Shown here: piece after piece, positions 1 to 11,042 of the stretch
How positions within the stretch are numbered: position 1 is the stretch's first letter
How the letters are laid out: the number at the start of each line of letters is the position of its first letter
Assembly: GCA_012295275.1 (NCBI GenBank)
Contig: CM022678.1
Span: 9,544,574-9,606,573, forward strand
Source: Chrysomallon squamiferum
Lineage: Eukaryota > Mollusca > Gastropoda > Neomphalida > Peltospiridae
DNA: 62,000 bases
Direction: 5' to 3'
Position numbers and translations under genes: made by a program
Notes under the pieces: model-generated
Databases searched by the model: none
Told to the model about the DNA's origin: nothing
The model's input: only the letters and a program-made list of their open reading frames with translations

Positions 1-537
1 TCTCAGATGTCTGCAATTGGAACAGTTAATAACTGAACAATGGTTGTGGCCTCCCATTACAGAATGATTGGTTTTGTCCACCAATTTACAAGTAGGACTG
101 TTTTGCAGAGATCTCGCAATTTGCATCCTTGAATTACCCGGCAATGGGCACATGCGCAGTGGAATGTGAAATATCTCAATTAACAGTTGACTCTAAAACC
201 CAATATATTATAATTTAGAAAATTCACTTTTCTTTTGAAAACCAAGAACACAATTAAAAACTAATTCTTTGCTTGGACATGTACACACTTTTAAATGAGA
301 TAATAAGAAAAACAAAAACTAATAAAAATGAATAACCATTTGTAATATTTTATTTTAAACCTATTTAAAAAATCTGTTTTTACAGAATACAACATTCCTA
401 AATGTTGTGTCACCAGATGAACTGCTGCTATCATTTTACTGTTACTGACAGTTATCTTTGTCAGTAGAATAACATTAAAACCATTTTTCTCAACAATCTA
501 AATCAAATACAACAAGGTGTAACAAAAAGGGCAGTAC

Positions 538-664
538 CTGAGGTAAATGAAGATTTTATAACAGAGCTGGGATTCTTCCTCCAGTTTGTTCAGATTGTAG
601 TCAGCTGATGTTTCACCAGAAATCTTCACAGTCAGGTAGACTTGAAGTGTCTCACACCAGAGAA
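538..664 (-). pseudogene. Exon-like block copy A (unidentified 42-residue coding segment)
   Basis: A 127-nt segment bounded on the minus strand by a pyrimidine-rich acceptor ending CACAG and a GTACTG donor. It matches the better-preserved copy at 10916-11042. One frame is open across it. The protein family is not recognised; see the copy in arm B. Confidence 0.45.
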
Positions 665-1599
665 CTGTGTGAAATTACAAAAATATGTGATATACTGAAA
701 TTTAAAAAACAATCACATTTAGCTATCATCACAGAAGTCATAAAACAAATGTTTATAATAATAACAATAACAAAATAAAAATAACAATAATGATGATGAT
801 GATTAAAACAGATAAATAAATTATATTAATAATAATAATGATGACAGTAAGAAGAAAAACAATAAACTGAAATCATAAATAAATAAATAATCCATTTAAC
901 GAAGGACCCTGTCTAATAATAAAGATTTTTTCATGATTTTATCTTTTCATTTTTCATTATTTTCCCCAATCCTTGACAATTTTAGGCTACTTAATTATTG
1001 CATAAATACATTAAATTCCTTACAAATGTTACAGAGAAATAAAACTTTTGCTACATACCAGAGGAAAGTGGTTTCAGCTGTTTTTCAGATAATCCTCACA
1101 GGTTCTTGATAAAACAAAATTGGCATCTATGAAAAAAAATAAAAAATCAGAAAAAGAAAATTGTATCTGATCATTCTTTGAAGCTAAATTTTCTATCAAA
1201 CAAAATTTATAATTAAAATAAACCATATATCTGTGATACTTAAGGATTGTCATTCTTATAAACTAAATAAAAAAAACAAAAACAACTAACCTCTGAATCC
1301 AGTGAAAATGCAGGTGACATCACATCACCAACAGCAGATCAAAATGCTGAAGAAGGATTTCAACTTTCAGTAACAAGCAGTCACAGTTTCTGAAATACTG
1401 AACATAGAAAAAACTGAGTTGTATAAGCATATAACAAAATACATGCATAAAAATACAATAAATGGTTATAGTTAAAAACTTTTATCTAATTATATATTTC
1501 TCTACATTAAATATTTAAATAAAACTTTTAACAATAAAAAAAAATATAAAATTTCCTGAATATAAGACAATTATTTCTCTATTATTTGAAATTTTAGAG

Positions 1600-2371
1600 A
1601 TCATACATTACTTTATTTTCATATTACAGAAACACAGACCAGGAAATTCTAATAAATAAATACACATATTATTTAATATATCAATACATTTTCTTTGTGG
1701 AAATTTCTTACACAACCCTAGTTGAAAATCAAGTTCAGATTATCTGCATATAATTGATACATCATGAATATTCATAACTATAATGGCAAATAAATCAGTT
1801 TTTAAAAAACTATTTAAATTGTCAAGTAATGAACTAAGCCAAGTAAAACTATTTGAAACATGTCAACATTCTGAATAAACAATATTTGTGTTTTAATCTT
1901 ATGTGTGGCTCTTACTACAGAAATGGGGTTTATGGTTTTTCTGACAAGCCTAGATCCAGTTTCTTCAGTACACTCCTGTACCTCATCATGCAGCTTGAGG
2001 ACTTTGTAAGCTACTTAAACACTGCAAACTCTGATCAGACTGTGTGAATGTACACTCTGATCTGCATCTACAATGGTAAGCCCTGTTTCTGCAGTCAGAA
2101 CCACACATAACAATAACAACCCATTCTTCCAGTTAAAGGACACAACTGATTCATATGTTTGTCAATGCACAGCCAACTTTACAATCTCATCAACCAGTGA
2201 CAGTGAGTCTTCTGATTCCTCACTGATCAAAAAGTCAAGTGGAAAGCTTTCCCTGCAGCACAGTGTATTCATTCTTCCTAAGACCAATCACTTGTTCAAG
2301 ATGAATCTAACATGGTCAGTTTGTCTCGACATCCACAGACAGTGATGTGAAACACCATTAGTAAACATGGG
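1600..2371 (+). other. Insert of about 770 bp present in copies A and C, absent from B
   Basis: Copies A and C share this segment (C: 60819-61606, opposite strand), while arm B runs directly across the junction at about 10000. A three-base ATC occurs at both edges in C. On this strand it holds two small open frames, 1853-2047 and 2073-2345. The second encodes a 90-residue Ser/Thr-rich product with a Cys-x-Cys, nearly identical to the copy at 60844-61116, the only residue change I noticed being an Asp for Glu. Neither product is recognised. No terminal inverted repeats were seen at the edges. Confidence 0.6.
2073..2345 (+). CDS. Hypothetical 90-residue ORF, copy A
   Basis: ATG to TGA, 90 residues, beginning MVSPVSAVRTT and ending CLDIHRQ. 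There is a Ser-rich middle (SSTSDSESSDSS) and no hydrophobic segment long enough for a membrane helix. A nearly identical ORF lies at 60844-61116 on the minus strand. Because the host blocks are duplicates, conservation here may reflect recency rather than selection. The ATG is followed by GTAAGC, so the apparent start could instead be a splice donor. No family is recognised, and it may not be a gene. Confidence 0.25.
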   Translation: MVSPVSAVRTTHNNNNPFFQLKDTTDSYVCQCTANFTISSTSDSESSDSSLIKKSSGKLSLQHSVFILPKTNHLFKMNLTWSVCLDIHRQ

Positions 2372-2424
2372 ATTTGTTCATTTACACACACAGCAATGTC
2401 AGACTCAGTCTGCTAATACAAAGA

Positions 2425-2600
2425 CTCCTGGAAGAAGTTTATTCAATAAAATACTATCAAAAATATGTTTTGTTGTTGTGTTTGTATGAAGTCCAAATCT
2501 GTGCTCATTAATTTTTTCAGACACAGTATAAATACTTTAAAACAACCTATTACCACTACTGTCTTCTGATCAAAGTGTTTTCTGAATTCTGTTTCTTAGG
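2425..2600 (-). mobile_element. DDE transposase relic, copy A
   Basis: Reverse-complement counterpart of the DDE_Tnp_4-like fragment at 60590-60784. The segment around ATTCAGAAAACACTTTGATC is shared, but this copy carries extra substitutions and an altered frame. It lies just downstream of the CAMSAP exon, as in B and C. Confidence 0.5.
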
Positions 2601-2731
2601 ATTAATGTAAACATCAAGGTTAATGTAAAATGGCATATGTCCTTTACCATCACCCTCACCGTGACCTTCACCTACATAATTTTCAGTTATCCTTGTGTTA
2701 GTGGAGTATCAGACACTGAAATCACACTTAC

Positions 2732-3176
2732 TGGTTCATCTGGTGTTGAGATTCAGAGAAACAGTGGCTTCCAGTTATCTTCCCCTTGACTGGAAATACA
2801 TCAGCTGTGATGGGTGATGTTTGAGCAGGTTTCCTAGGCTTTGTTGGAGATGTTGTCCTCTTTCTGGGAGTCTCGTCTCTTTCCTCTGCTTTTCAATGAT
2901 TTAAGTGTTTTTCTTTGGCTGGTTTTAGCTCAGCTGACATTAAAGGTTCAAGTTTTTCTCCATGATCACTGACATTCGACTGTTGAGATTGGTCACCTGG
3001 TGTGACACTCTTCAACTTCTTGCTGTCAGAATCGTTGTAGTTCAAAATGGTCGGCTGCAGTGTCTGTGGGGCTCAAGGTCACCAACATTGAGCTGATCAT
3101 CGGCAAAACTTTGACTCGACATTAACCAAGAAAGTGGACAACTCGCTGGTCTGATTCTGATTGGTGGGTGCCTCAT
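2732..3176 (-). pseudogene. CAMSAP: CAMSAP linker exon, copy A
   Basis: 445-nt exon with a CTCAG acceptor and a GTAAGT donor, the minus-strand copy of 9225-9668 and 60004-60447. It encodes the motif LEPLM-x-AELKPAKEK, which matches the LEPLMPAVLKPAKEK segment of vertebrate CAMSAP1 in the disordered linker after the CH domain. It is one base longer than B and C (GGGGAAGATAAC). That removes the early stop seen there and leaves the frame open to the donor. It carries instead its own TGA (2893-2895, reverse complement TCA), where B and C encode Ser. Two frame changes in its 5' half are shared with B and C. Confidence 0.7.
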
Positions 3177-3229
3177 CTGAGCAGATAAATAAATAAATAA
3201 ACAAATCAATCAATAAAATACTTAATCAA

Positions 3230-3745
3230 ATATTAAATAAATAAGCAAACAAACAAATCAAATATTAATAAAAAAAAATAAAAAAAAAAAATATATATTA
3301 AACAAAGTATTAATCTCTTTTCTTTCTTTTTCCCCCAATTCAAGTAAGATATCTATTATTTTATACTGTTATTGTTAAAATTACTACAACAAAAAACAAT
3401 TACTACTACTACAACTGCTCCTGTTGCCACAGCTACTTTTCTTTTTACTTTTATCATAACAATTTCTCATTTAACTGTCATATACTCACACTCCCTCTAT
3501 TACTTCTACTACTGCAACAACAAAATTACTATTAGTACTTCTACTACTACTACTACAACTAGTACTATGACTATAGCTAGTATTTTTCTGACTATTAGTC
3601 ACACAAGATACATTATGATCACAAAGCATCACTGGCTAAAATATCACCTATTACTACAAACAAGAGCTATTATTATTAATTACTAACACTACTACAACAA
3701 TGGGCTGTACTACTATTACTGCTGTTACTGTAACAACAACAACAA
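3230..3745. repeat. Low-complexity block: AAAT runs and ACT/ACA trinucleotides (copy A)
   Basis: Degenerate TAAA/TATT runs (3180-3300), then a trinucleotide-rich stretch (3385-3740) dominated by ACT and ACA. The same block occurs inverted at 8590-9220 and again at 59410-60000. The apparent Thr-rich open frame at 3372-3686 is a by-product of the repeat. Confidence 0.7.
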
Positions 3746-3746
3746 C

Positions 3747-3852
3747 CTCTGCAGATGATTCTGTTTCTGCCAGGCTAGTACAGATTCTTTGATGACATTT
3801 CTGTCCTGTGGCAACCTCGCAGAATTAGCTCTTCATGTGTACCCAGCAGTGT
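3747..3852 (-). pseudogene. Candidate CAMSAP exon, copy A
   Basis: 106-nt segment between a TTTTACAG acceptor and a GTTGTT donor, duplicate of 8494-8599. One frame reads RNVIKESVLTWQKQKHLQR after an in-frame TGA that is shared with arm B. Assignment to CAMSAP rests on position between the other exons, not on a firm match. Confidence 0.4.
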
Positions 3853-4201
3853 CTGTAAAACAGTAGCCTTTTATTTATTTATATATTTATTTATTTGTAG
3901 TTAGTTTCTTTACTTATTTATTTATTTGCAGATATATGAAATATTTCTCTTTCTGAAGATAAACATATTTTTTATTTTTTTGAAATTACTAAATTATAAA
4001 TATACTAAATTCTTAGAATCAAATTATAGTAAACACTAAGGCTAAATTAATTTTTGAACTTTCAAATCAAAATAAAATAAAGCAGATTGCATTCTGGCAA
4101 GTTCAAAACAAAACAAGAAATGGTTTTTATTACTACAAATATAAGCTAAAAAGAAATTAAACAATGCTTATGGAAGTATGGAAATATGGAAGAATACTAA
4201 T

Positions 4202-4805
4202 TTATCAGCCTATTTGTATACTACAATTACTTTACTTATTATTATGGACTCTACTTGCTAAGTTATCAAGCTATTTGTATACTACAATTACTTTACTTAT
4301 TATTATAGACTCTCCTTGCTGAGTTATCAAGCTATTTGTATACTACAATTACTTTACTTATTATTATGGACTCTACTTGCTAAGTTATCAAGCTATTTGT
4401 ATACTACAATTACTTTACTTATTATTATGGACTCTCCTTGCTAAGTTATCAAGCTATTTGTATACTACAATTACTTTACTTATTATTATGGACTCTCCTT
4501 GCTAAGTTATCAAGCTATTTGTATACTACAATTACTTTACTTATTATTATGGACTCTCCTTGCTAAGTTATCAAGCTATTTGTATACTACAATTACTTTA
4601 CTTATTATTATGGACTCTACTTGGTTATCAAGCTATTTGTATACTACAATTACTTTACTTATTATTATGGACTCTCCTTGCTAAGTTATCAAGCTATTTG
4701 TATACTACAATTACTTTACTTATTATTATGGACTCTCTTTGCTAAGTTATCAAGCTATTTGTATACTACAATTACTTTACTTATTATTATGGACTCTCCT
4801 TGCTC
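4202..4805 (-). repeat. 61-bp minisatellite, array A (about 10 units)
   Basis: Tandem units of 61 bp that include AGTTATCAAGCTATTTGTAT followed by a CTTTACTTATTATTATGGAC core. Most units are nearly identical; one is shortened, near 4620. It lies in the intron between the 95-nt CAMSAP exon and the next exon, as in the other two arrays. Because 61 leaves remainder 1 on division by 3, each strand shows repetitive open frames rich in Leu and Tyr that are not genes. Confidence 0.95.
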
Positions 4806-4907
4806 TAATCTGCTTTTCTTACTTTTATTATTGAGAATATATTACCAATAGGAAAACTAAGAAGAATGTAAATGAATCAGATTAGTTAATGTGTGAGCTT
4901 TTCATAC

Positions 4908-5002
4908 CAGTTTTTTGATAAACTTCTCTTTCTGTTCTGCTGTCTGTGTGTGTCCCATTCTGATGTTTAGATAACAACACTTGTCTGATTTGTGATATAT
5001 GT
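4908..5002 (-). pseudogene. CAMSAP: CAMSAP block exon (95 nt), copy A
   Basis: Minus-strand exon with a TTTTTCAG acceptor and GTATGA donor, matching 7366-7461 and 58313-58407. In the C copy it follows the CH-domain exon in phase and adds about 31 residues including MGHTQTAEQTEKF. It is the last recognisable exon before homology ends near 5080 and the scaffold gap. Confidence 0.6.
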
Positions 5003-5119
5003 CTGAAAAAGTAAAAACAAAGATAATTTCATTTTTTTATTGTTTTTATTAGTAACATTATTTAGCGTTATATGAGCTTTTTTAAATGACGTCATTAGCA
5101 ATGAACTGAAGTATACCAA

Positions 5120-5319
5120 NNNNNNNNNNNNNNNNNNNNNNNNNNNNNNNNNNNNNNNNNNNNNNNNNNNNNNNNNNNNNNNNNNNNNNNNNNNNNNNNN
5201 NNNNNNNNNNNNNNNNNNNNNNNNNNNNNNNNNNNNNNNNNNNNNNNNNNNNNNNNNNNNNNNNNNNNNNNNNNNNNNNNNNNNNNNNNNNNNNNNNNNN
5301 NNNNNNNNNNNNNNNNNNN
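5120..5319. other. Assembly gap, 200 Ns
   Basis: Exactly 200 Ns, the same length as the gap at 44179-44378, which points to a fixed scaffolding placeholder rather than a measured distance. The join between arms A and B, and therefore the palindrome, depends on it. Confidence 0.99.
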
Positions 5320-5413
5320 ACCTACGAGGACTTTCTCACAGAGCTGTTCTTCTGGTTTGAAATGATAAAACTGACAGAGACAGGACAGCTGCTGAATGAC
5401 CAGGAAGCAGAAA
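5320..5413 (+). pseudogene. CAMSAP: CAMSAP CH-domain terminal exon, partial, copy B
   Basis: Begins at the gap edge and ends at a GTAAGT donor. It encodes TELFFWFEMIKLTETGQLLN, the last helix of the CAMSAP CH domain (vertebrate CAMSAP1 has AELFWWFEVVKPDF here). Relative to copy C (56164-56402) the first bases jump from ACCTACGAGGA directly to CTTTCTCACAG, an internal deletion of roughly 48 bp. That deletion removes the region where C has a TGA. The 5' part of the exon is missing into the gap. Confidence 0.8.
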
Positions 5414-5544
5414 GTAAGTTTTGTGAGAGTTTTTAATTACATTGCAAGTCCACAATTGAATTGTATCTTTTATTATGAATTTATGAAATTTGTTATTGTA
5501 CTGGAAACATTGGGATTTTGTCATATTCAGTTTTAGTGTTTATA

Positions 5545-6600
5545 CTGGAGGGGTGTAGCAATACTGATATCAAAAGAATGTCTTTATAAATTTACTTTTA
5601 ATAGTTGTGACACTGAAGGCAGGATTTTAAAAGTTAATACTAAAATAGATGGTGATGATGAATATACTTTTATAAGTGTATATGCACCAAATAATATTGC
5701 AGAAAATATTTTATTTTTAAATGATTATGTAAATTTGTGGATTTTAAAAATATATTAATGACAGGAGATTTTAATGTAATTTTAGATCCTAATTTAGATT
5801 TAGGCATTAATAATAAAACTTTCAGTGTGATAAGTAGTGATGAATTACAGTCAGTTATTTATAATTATAATTTAGTTGATATTTGGTTGAAATCCAGATA
5901 AAAAACAATTTACTAGATCTAAAAATGTTGAAAAAACTAGAACAGTCAAGAATTGATTTATTTTTAATTTCTCAAAATGTATTACAGTTTATAAGTAATG
6001 CATATATATCCTATACTTCAATTAGTGATTACAATTTTTTATCACTAGAAATAGATTTTTCTCATGAAGAGATAGGTGAAGGTATTGGGATTTTTAATAA
6101 TGAATTGTTGAAAGATGAAATTTTTTGTAAAGCTCTTGTTGAAGTAATTAGTAATGCTTCTGAGTGTCCTTTGTTACAAACTGAACCTGTTGTTTGATCA
6201 AATAACTTAAAATATAAAACATTTTGCACTAAATAAGAGAAAATTAGTCAGCGAGAAATACTGTAATATACAAAATGCTTTAAAATGAGAATATGCTAAA
6301 CAAACTGTAAATAAGCATCATGATTTGAGTAACATACAAAGAAGAAAAGTTAAAATTAATTGAGAGATTAAGTGTAATGGTGTTATTTTAAGACCTAAAG
6401 CTCAATAGGACCTAGATATGGATAGAAACATAGTGTTTTTTTTTTCTGAATTCAGAAAAATTAAAATACTAATCAAATTCTATTAAAGAACTTAAAAGAG
6501 TAAATAGATTAATTAGAAAAATGGAAGATATATTAGAATATGCTTATGAATTTTATTCAAAATTATTTACACCGAAAAATATATGTACTGTTTTAATTTT
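5545..6600 (+). mobile_element. Non-LTR retrotransposon relic (L1/Tx1-like): endonuclease and start of linker, copy B
   Basis: Decayed apurinic-endonuclease (EEP) domain read in several frames. Recognisable blocks in order are GVAILISKECLYKF, FISVYAPNNI, the signature TGDFNVILDPNLD, SRIDLFLISQNV and ISDYNFLSLEIDF. These match the order of catalytic blocks in L1-type endonucleases, with Asp/Asn of GDFN and the terminal SDH-x-x-L block (here SDY). Later pieces, including a version of the L1 linker motif RPKAQ and ILEYAYEFYSKLF, follow to about 6580. No reverse transcriptase was found downstream, so the 3' part is missing. It sits in the intron after the CH-domain exon. Confidence 0.8.
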
Positions 6601-6659
6601 AATTATTTTTGTACAAGTGTTGATTATATCAATAAAGTTAAAAAAGAAAGAATTTATAG

Positions 6660-7290
6660 CATAGGTTTGTTGTGTTCCAGGATCAGTCCTGCATGGAGGA
6701 CTAATAATCTTATTTCCCAATCTAGCTCTTGATCTGTGCCTGATATACCTAAGAAAATATATATGTTGTTGGTTTTGGGGGGGTTTTTCTCAGAAAGACG
6801 TATACTAAAAATAGATTTTTAATGGCTTGTTTAAAAAAGATGTCACTTCCTATTGCACAAACAGCTTTTCTTTTTCATTAGCTGTATTGTTATTTACCTT
6901 TTATGATAAAGGTTCCAGGATCAGTCCTCATGGAGGACTAATAATGTTATTTCCCAATCTAGCTGCTGATGTGTGATATATCATAGTAAATGATTTTTTT
7001 TGTTTTTTTTTTTTTTTTTTTTTTGGAAAGATATATATTAGAAATATATGTTTAGTTGCTTTTCAGAAAAGGTGTCACTTCATTAGCTGTATCATTATTT
7101 ACCTTTTAAGATACAAAGAAGTAGTAAAAAAACGTGGTGTATGTTCTTAAATAAAATATTTCTTCTTTATTTCAGATTTGTTGCATTTTAAAAGAATTTG
7201 TGTTTATCAATAATCATGTTATAATGACATATGTTTAAAAGATACTGATTTTTCATAAACATTCATTTGTATCAGTAAATGGCATTTATA
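6660..7290 (+). repeat. Two-copy intronic repeat downstream of the LINE relic
   Basis: A segment beginning TTCCAGGATCAGTCCT and continuing through GGAGGACTAATAAT and CCCAATCTAGCT occurs at about 6677 and again at about 6912, about 235 bp apart. Both copies also occur in block C (about 57625 and 57860), so this small tandem duplication predates the large one. There is also a poly-T run at 7000-7024. No coding signal seen. Confidence 0.75.
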
Positions 7291-7365
7291 TACATATAAC
7301 ACTAAATAATGTTACTAATAAAAACAATAAAAAAAATGAAATTATCTTTGTTTTTACTTTTTCAG

Positions 7366-7461
7366 ACATATATCACAAATCAGACAAGTGTTGTTATCTA
7401 AACATCAGAATGGGACACACACAGACAGCAGAACAGAAAGAGAAGTTTATAAAAAAAACTG
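7366..7461 (+). pseudogene. CAMSAP: CAMSAP block exon (96 nt), copy B
   Basis: Acceptor TTTTTCAG and donor GTATGA. It is one base longer than copies A and C because the A-run before the donor is longer, which would shift the reading frame of the following exon. In C the same exon continues the CH-domain reading frame in phase. Confidence 0.55.
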
Positions 7462-7560
7462 GTATGAAAAACTCACACATTAACTAATCTGATTCATTTA
7501 CATTCTTCTTAGTTTTTCTATTGGTAATATATTCTCAATAATAAAAGTAAGAAAAGCAGA

Positions 7561-8142
7561 TTAGAGCAAGGAGAGTCTATAATAATAAGTAAAGTAATTG
7601 TAGTATACAAATAGCTTGATAACTTAGCAAGGAGAGTCTATAATAATAAGTAAAGTAATTGTAGTATACAAATAGCTTGATAACTTAGCAAAGAGAGTCA
7701 TAATAATAAGTAAAGTAATTGTAGTATACAAATAGCTTGATAACTTAGCAAAGAGAGTCCATAATAATAAGTAAAGTAATTGTAGTATACAAATAGCTTG
7801 ATAAATAAGTAGATAATAAGTAAAGTAATTGTAGTATACAAATAGCTTGATAACTTAGCAAGGAGAGTCCATAATAATAAGTAAAGTAATTGTAGTATAC
7901 AAATAGCTTGATAACTTAGCAAGGAGAGTCCATAATAATAAGTAAAGTAATTGTAGTATACAAATAGTATACAAATAGTAAGGAGAGTCTATAATAATAA
8001 GTAAAGTAATTGAGTATACAATATAATAATAAGTCCATAATAATAAGTAAAGTAATTGTAGTATACAAATAGCTTGATAATTTAGCAAATGAGAGTCCAT
8101 AATAATAAGTAAAGTAATTGTAGTATACAAATAGGCTGATAA
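7561..8142 (+). repeat. 61-bp minisatellite, array B
   Basis: Same 61-bp unit as arrays A and C, in the plus orientation relative to the CAMSAP copy. Several units are truncated or rearranged (around 7800-7815, 7960-7985 and 8015-8035), whereas arrays A and C are regular. Arrays A and B face each other as an inverted pair. Confidence 0.95.
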
Positions 8143-8493
8143 ATTAGTATTCTTCCATATTTCCATACTTCCATAAGCATTGTTTAATTTCATTTTAGCT
8201 TATATTTGTAGTAATAAAAACCATTTCTTGTTTTGTTTTGAACTTGCCAGAATGCAATCTGCTTTATTTTATTTTGATTTGAAAGTTCAAAAATTAATTT
8301 AGCCTTAGTGTTTACTATAATTTGATGATTCTAAGAATTTAGTATATTGATAATTTAGTAATTTCAAAAAAAAACAAATATGTTTATCTTCAGAAAGAGA
8401 AATATTTCATATATCTGCAAATAAATAAATAAGTAAAGAAACTAACTACAAATAAATAAATATATAAATAAATAAAAGGCTACTGTTTTACAG

Positions 8494-8599
8494 ACACTGC
8501 TGGGTACACATGAAGAGCTAATTCTGCGAGGTTGCCACAGGACAGAAATGTCATCAAAGAATCTGTACTAACCTGGCAGAAACAGAAGCATCTGCAGAG
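8494..8599 (+). pseudogene. Candidate CAMSAP exon, copy B
   Basis: Bounded by CTGTTTTACAG and a GTTGTT donor. The best frame reads ARLPQDRNVIKESVLTWQKQ after an in-frame TGA at 8511-8513. That frame does not join in phase with the preceding 95-nt exon, so a frameshift or a different acceptor is needed. Block C lacks the 5' half of the exon and its acceptor. The coding nature is inferred from position and from sequence shared by A and B. Confidence 0.4.
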
Positions 8600-9220
8600 G
8601 TTGTTGTTGTTGTTACAGTAATAGCAGTAATAGTAGTACAGCCCATTGTTGTATTAGTGTTAGTAATTAATAATAATAGCTCTTGTTTGTAGTAATAGGT
8701 GATATTTTAGCCAGTGATGCTTTGTGATCATAATGTATCTTGTGTGACTAATAGTCAGAAAAATACTAGCTGTAGTCATAGTACTAGTTGTAGTAGTAGT
8801 AGTAGAAGTACTAATAGTAATTTTGTTGTTGCAGTAGTAGAAGTAATAGAGGGAGTGTGAGTATATGACAGTTAAATGAGAAATTGTTATGATAAAAGTA
8901 AAAAGAAAAGTAGCTGTGGCAACAGGAGCAGTAGTTGTAGTAGTAGTAGTTGTTGTTTTTTGTTGTAGTAATTTTAACAATAACAGTATAAAATAATAGA
9001 TATCTTACTTGAATTGGGGGAAAAAGAAAGAAAAGAGATTAATACTTTGTTTAATATTTTTTATTTTTTTTTATTTTTTTTTATTTAATATTTGATTTGT
9101 TTTTTTTATTTATTTAATATTTGATTTATTTAACATTTGGTTTGTTTGTTTATTTATTTAATATTTGATTTATTTTATTTTATTTTGATTGATTGATTTT
9201 TTATTTATTTATTTATCTGC
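8590..9220. repeat. Trinucleotide and TTTA low-complexity block (copy B)
   Basis: GTT/GTA-rich stretch (8595-8965) followed by TTTA runs (9055-9220); the inverted equivalent of 3180-3745. Open frames here are repeat artefacts. Confidence 0.7.
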
Positions 9221-9224
9221 TCAG

Positions 9225-9668
9225 ATGAGGCACCCACCAATCAGAATCAGACCAGTGAGTTGTCCACTTTCTTGGTTAATGTCGAGTCAAAGTTTTGCCG
9301 ATGATCAGCTCAATGTTGGTGACCTTGAGCCCCACAGACACTGCAGCCGACCATGTTGAACTACAACGATTCTGACAGCATGAAGTTGAAGAGTGTCACA
9401 CCAGGTGACCAACCTCAACAGTCGAATGTCAGTGATCATGGAGAAAAACTTGAACCTTTAATGTTAGCTGAGCTAAAACCAGCCAAAGAAAAACACTTAA
9501 ATCATTCAAAAGCAGAGGAAAGAGACGAGACTCCCAGAAAGAGGACAACATCTCCAACAAAGCCCAGGAAACCTCCTCAAACATCACCCATCACAGCTGA
9601 TGTATTTCCAGTCAAGGGGAGATAACTGGAAGCCACTGTTTCTCTGAATCTCAACACCAGATGAACAA
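9225..9668 (+). pseudogene. CAMSAP: CAMSAP linker exon, copy B
   Basis: 444-nt exon, acceptor CTGCTCAG and donor GTAAGT. The 3' part is open from 9353 and encodes DSDSMKLKSVTPGDQ, then LEPLMLAELKPAKEKH and a basic Pro/Thr-rich stretch. It resembles the CAMSAP1 linker segment LEPLMPAVLKPAKEK. A TAA at 9623-9625 ends the frame 43 nt before the donor; copy A has one extra base here that keeps it open. The 5' part reads in two other frames (DEAPTNQNQTSELSTF, then SFADDQLNVGDL), implying two frame changes shared by all three copies. Confidence 0.75.
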
Positions 9669-9799
9669 GTAAGTGTGATTTCAGTGTCTGATACTCCACT
9701 AACACAAGGATAACTGAAAATTATGTAGGTGAAGGTCACAGTGAGGGTGATGGTAAAGGACATATGCCATTTTACATTAACCTTGATGTTTACATTAAT

Positions 9800-9967
9800 C
9801 CTAAGAAACAGAATTCAGAAAACACTTTGATCAGAAGACAGTAGTGGTAACAGATTGTTCTTAATGAGGACAGACTTGGACATTATACAAACACAACAAC
9901 AAAACATATTTTTGATAGTATTTTATTGAATAAACTTCTTCCAGGAGTCTTTGTATTAGCAGACTGA
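9800..9967 (+). mobile_element. DDE transposase relic, copy B (internally deleted)
   Basis: Counterpart of 60590-60784. About 33 bp are missing after GATTGTTC compared with copy C, removing the residues after the first catalytic-type Asp. The C-terminal part (TKHIFDSILLNKLLPG) remains readable. Confidence 0.6.
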
Positions 9968-10915
9968 GTCTGACATTGCTGTGTGTGTAAATGAACAAAT
10001 CTCTAAAATTTCAAATAATAGAGAGATAATTGTCTTATATTCAGGAAATTTTATATTTTTTTTATTGTTAAGAGTTTTATTTAAATATTTAAAGTAGAGA
10101 AATATATAATTAGATAAAAGTTTTTAACTATAACCATTTATTGTATTTTTATGCATGTATTTTGTTATATGCTTATACAACTCAGTTTTTTCTATGTTCA
10201 GTATTTCAGAAACTGTGACTGCTTGTTGCTGAAAGTGGAAATCCTTCTTCAGCATTTTGATCTGCTGTTGGTGATGTGATGTCACCTGCATTTTCACTGG
10301 ATTCAGAGGTTAGTTGTTTTTTTTTTTTTATTTAGTTTATAAGAATGACAATCCTTAAGTATCACAGATATATGGTTTATTTTAATTATAAATGTTGTTT
10401 GATATAAAATTTAGCTTCAAAGAATGATCAGATACAATATTCTTTTTCTTTTCATAGATGCCAAAATTTTGTTTTATCAAGAACCTGTGAGGATTATCTG
10501 AAAAACAGCTGAAACCACTTTCCTCTGGTATGTAGCAAAAGTGTTATTTCTCTGTAACATTTGTAAGGAATTTAAAGTGTTTATGCAATAATTAAGTAGC
10601 CTAAAATTGTCAAGGATTGGGGAAAATAATGAAAAATTAAAAGACAAAATCATGAAAAAAGCTTTATTATTAGACAGGGTCCTTCGTTAAATGGATTATT
10701 TATTTATTTATGATTTCAGTTTATTGTTTTTCTTCTTACTGTCATCATTATTATCATTAATATAATTTATTTATCTGTTTTAATCATCATTATTGTTATT
10801 TTTATTTTGTTATTGTTATTATTATAAACATTTGTTTTATGACTTCTGTGATGATAGCTAAATGTGATTGTTTTTTAAATTTCAGTATATCACATATTTT
10901 TGTAATTTCACACAG

Positions 10916-11042
10916 TTCTCTGGTGTGAGACACTACAAGTCTACCTGACTGTGAAGATTTCTGGTGAAACATTGGCTGACTACAATCTGAACAAACTGGA
11001 GGAAGGATCCCAGCTCTGTTATAAAATCTTCATTTACATCAG
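10916..11042 (+). CDS. Exon-like block, unidentified coding segment, copy B
   Basis: 127 nt between a TTTCACACAG acceptor and a GTACTG donor, with one frame open throughout (about 42 codons). It includes TLQVYLTVKISGETLADYN followed by KLEEGSQLCYKIF. The alternation of hydrophobic and charged residues looks like a folded beta/alpha segment. The same segment is at 538-664 in arm A. It could be a further exon of the CAMSAP copy or belong to another gene; I recognise no domain. Confidence 0.45.

Larger units (their letters stand above)
1..5080 (-). repeat. Inverted-repeat arm A: minus-strand copy of the CAMSAP intron/exon block
   Basis: The reverse complement of this stretch matches 7290-11588 and about 58.2 kb to the window end nearly base for base, apart from indels. 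Homology reaches base 1, so the arm probably continues to the left of the window. At the other end it stops near 5080: the reverse complement of 5041-5119 departs from the B and C sequence just upstream of a shared run of TAAATAATGTTACTAATAAA. It holds minus-strand CAMSAP exons, a 61-bp minisatellite, a transposase relic and an insert of about 770 bp that arm B lacks. No percentage identity was computed. Confidence 0.9.

Noticed and set aside
3372-3686. Thr-rich 104-residue frame, also at 8660-8980
   Set aside because: Derived from ACT/ACA trinucleotide repeats in an intron; the two copies are inverted duplicates of non-coding DNA.
4499-4851. Overlapping open frames rich in Leu, Tyr and Ile, also at 7698-8193
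   Set aside because: They are translations of the 61-bp minisatellite, whose period leaves remainder 1 on division by 3; no start, splice or family support.
5883-6197. 104-residue frame as a stand-alone gene
   Set aside because: It is the C-terminal part of the decayed LINE endonuclease, in one of several frames.
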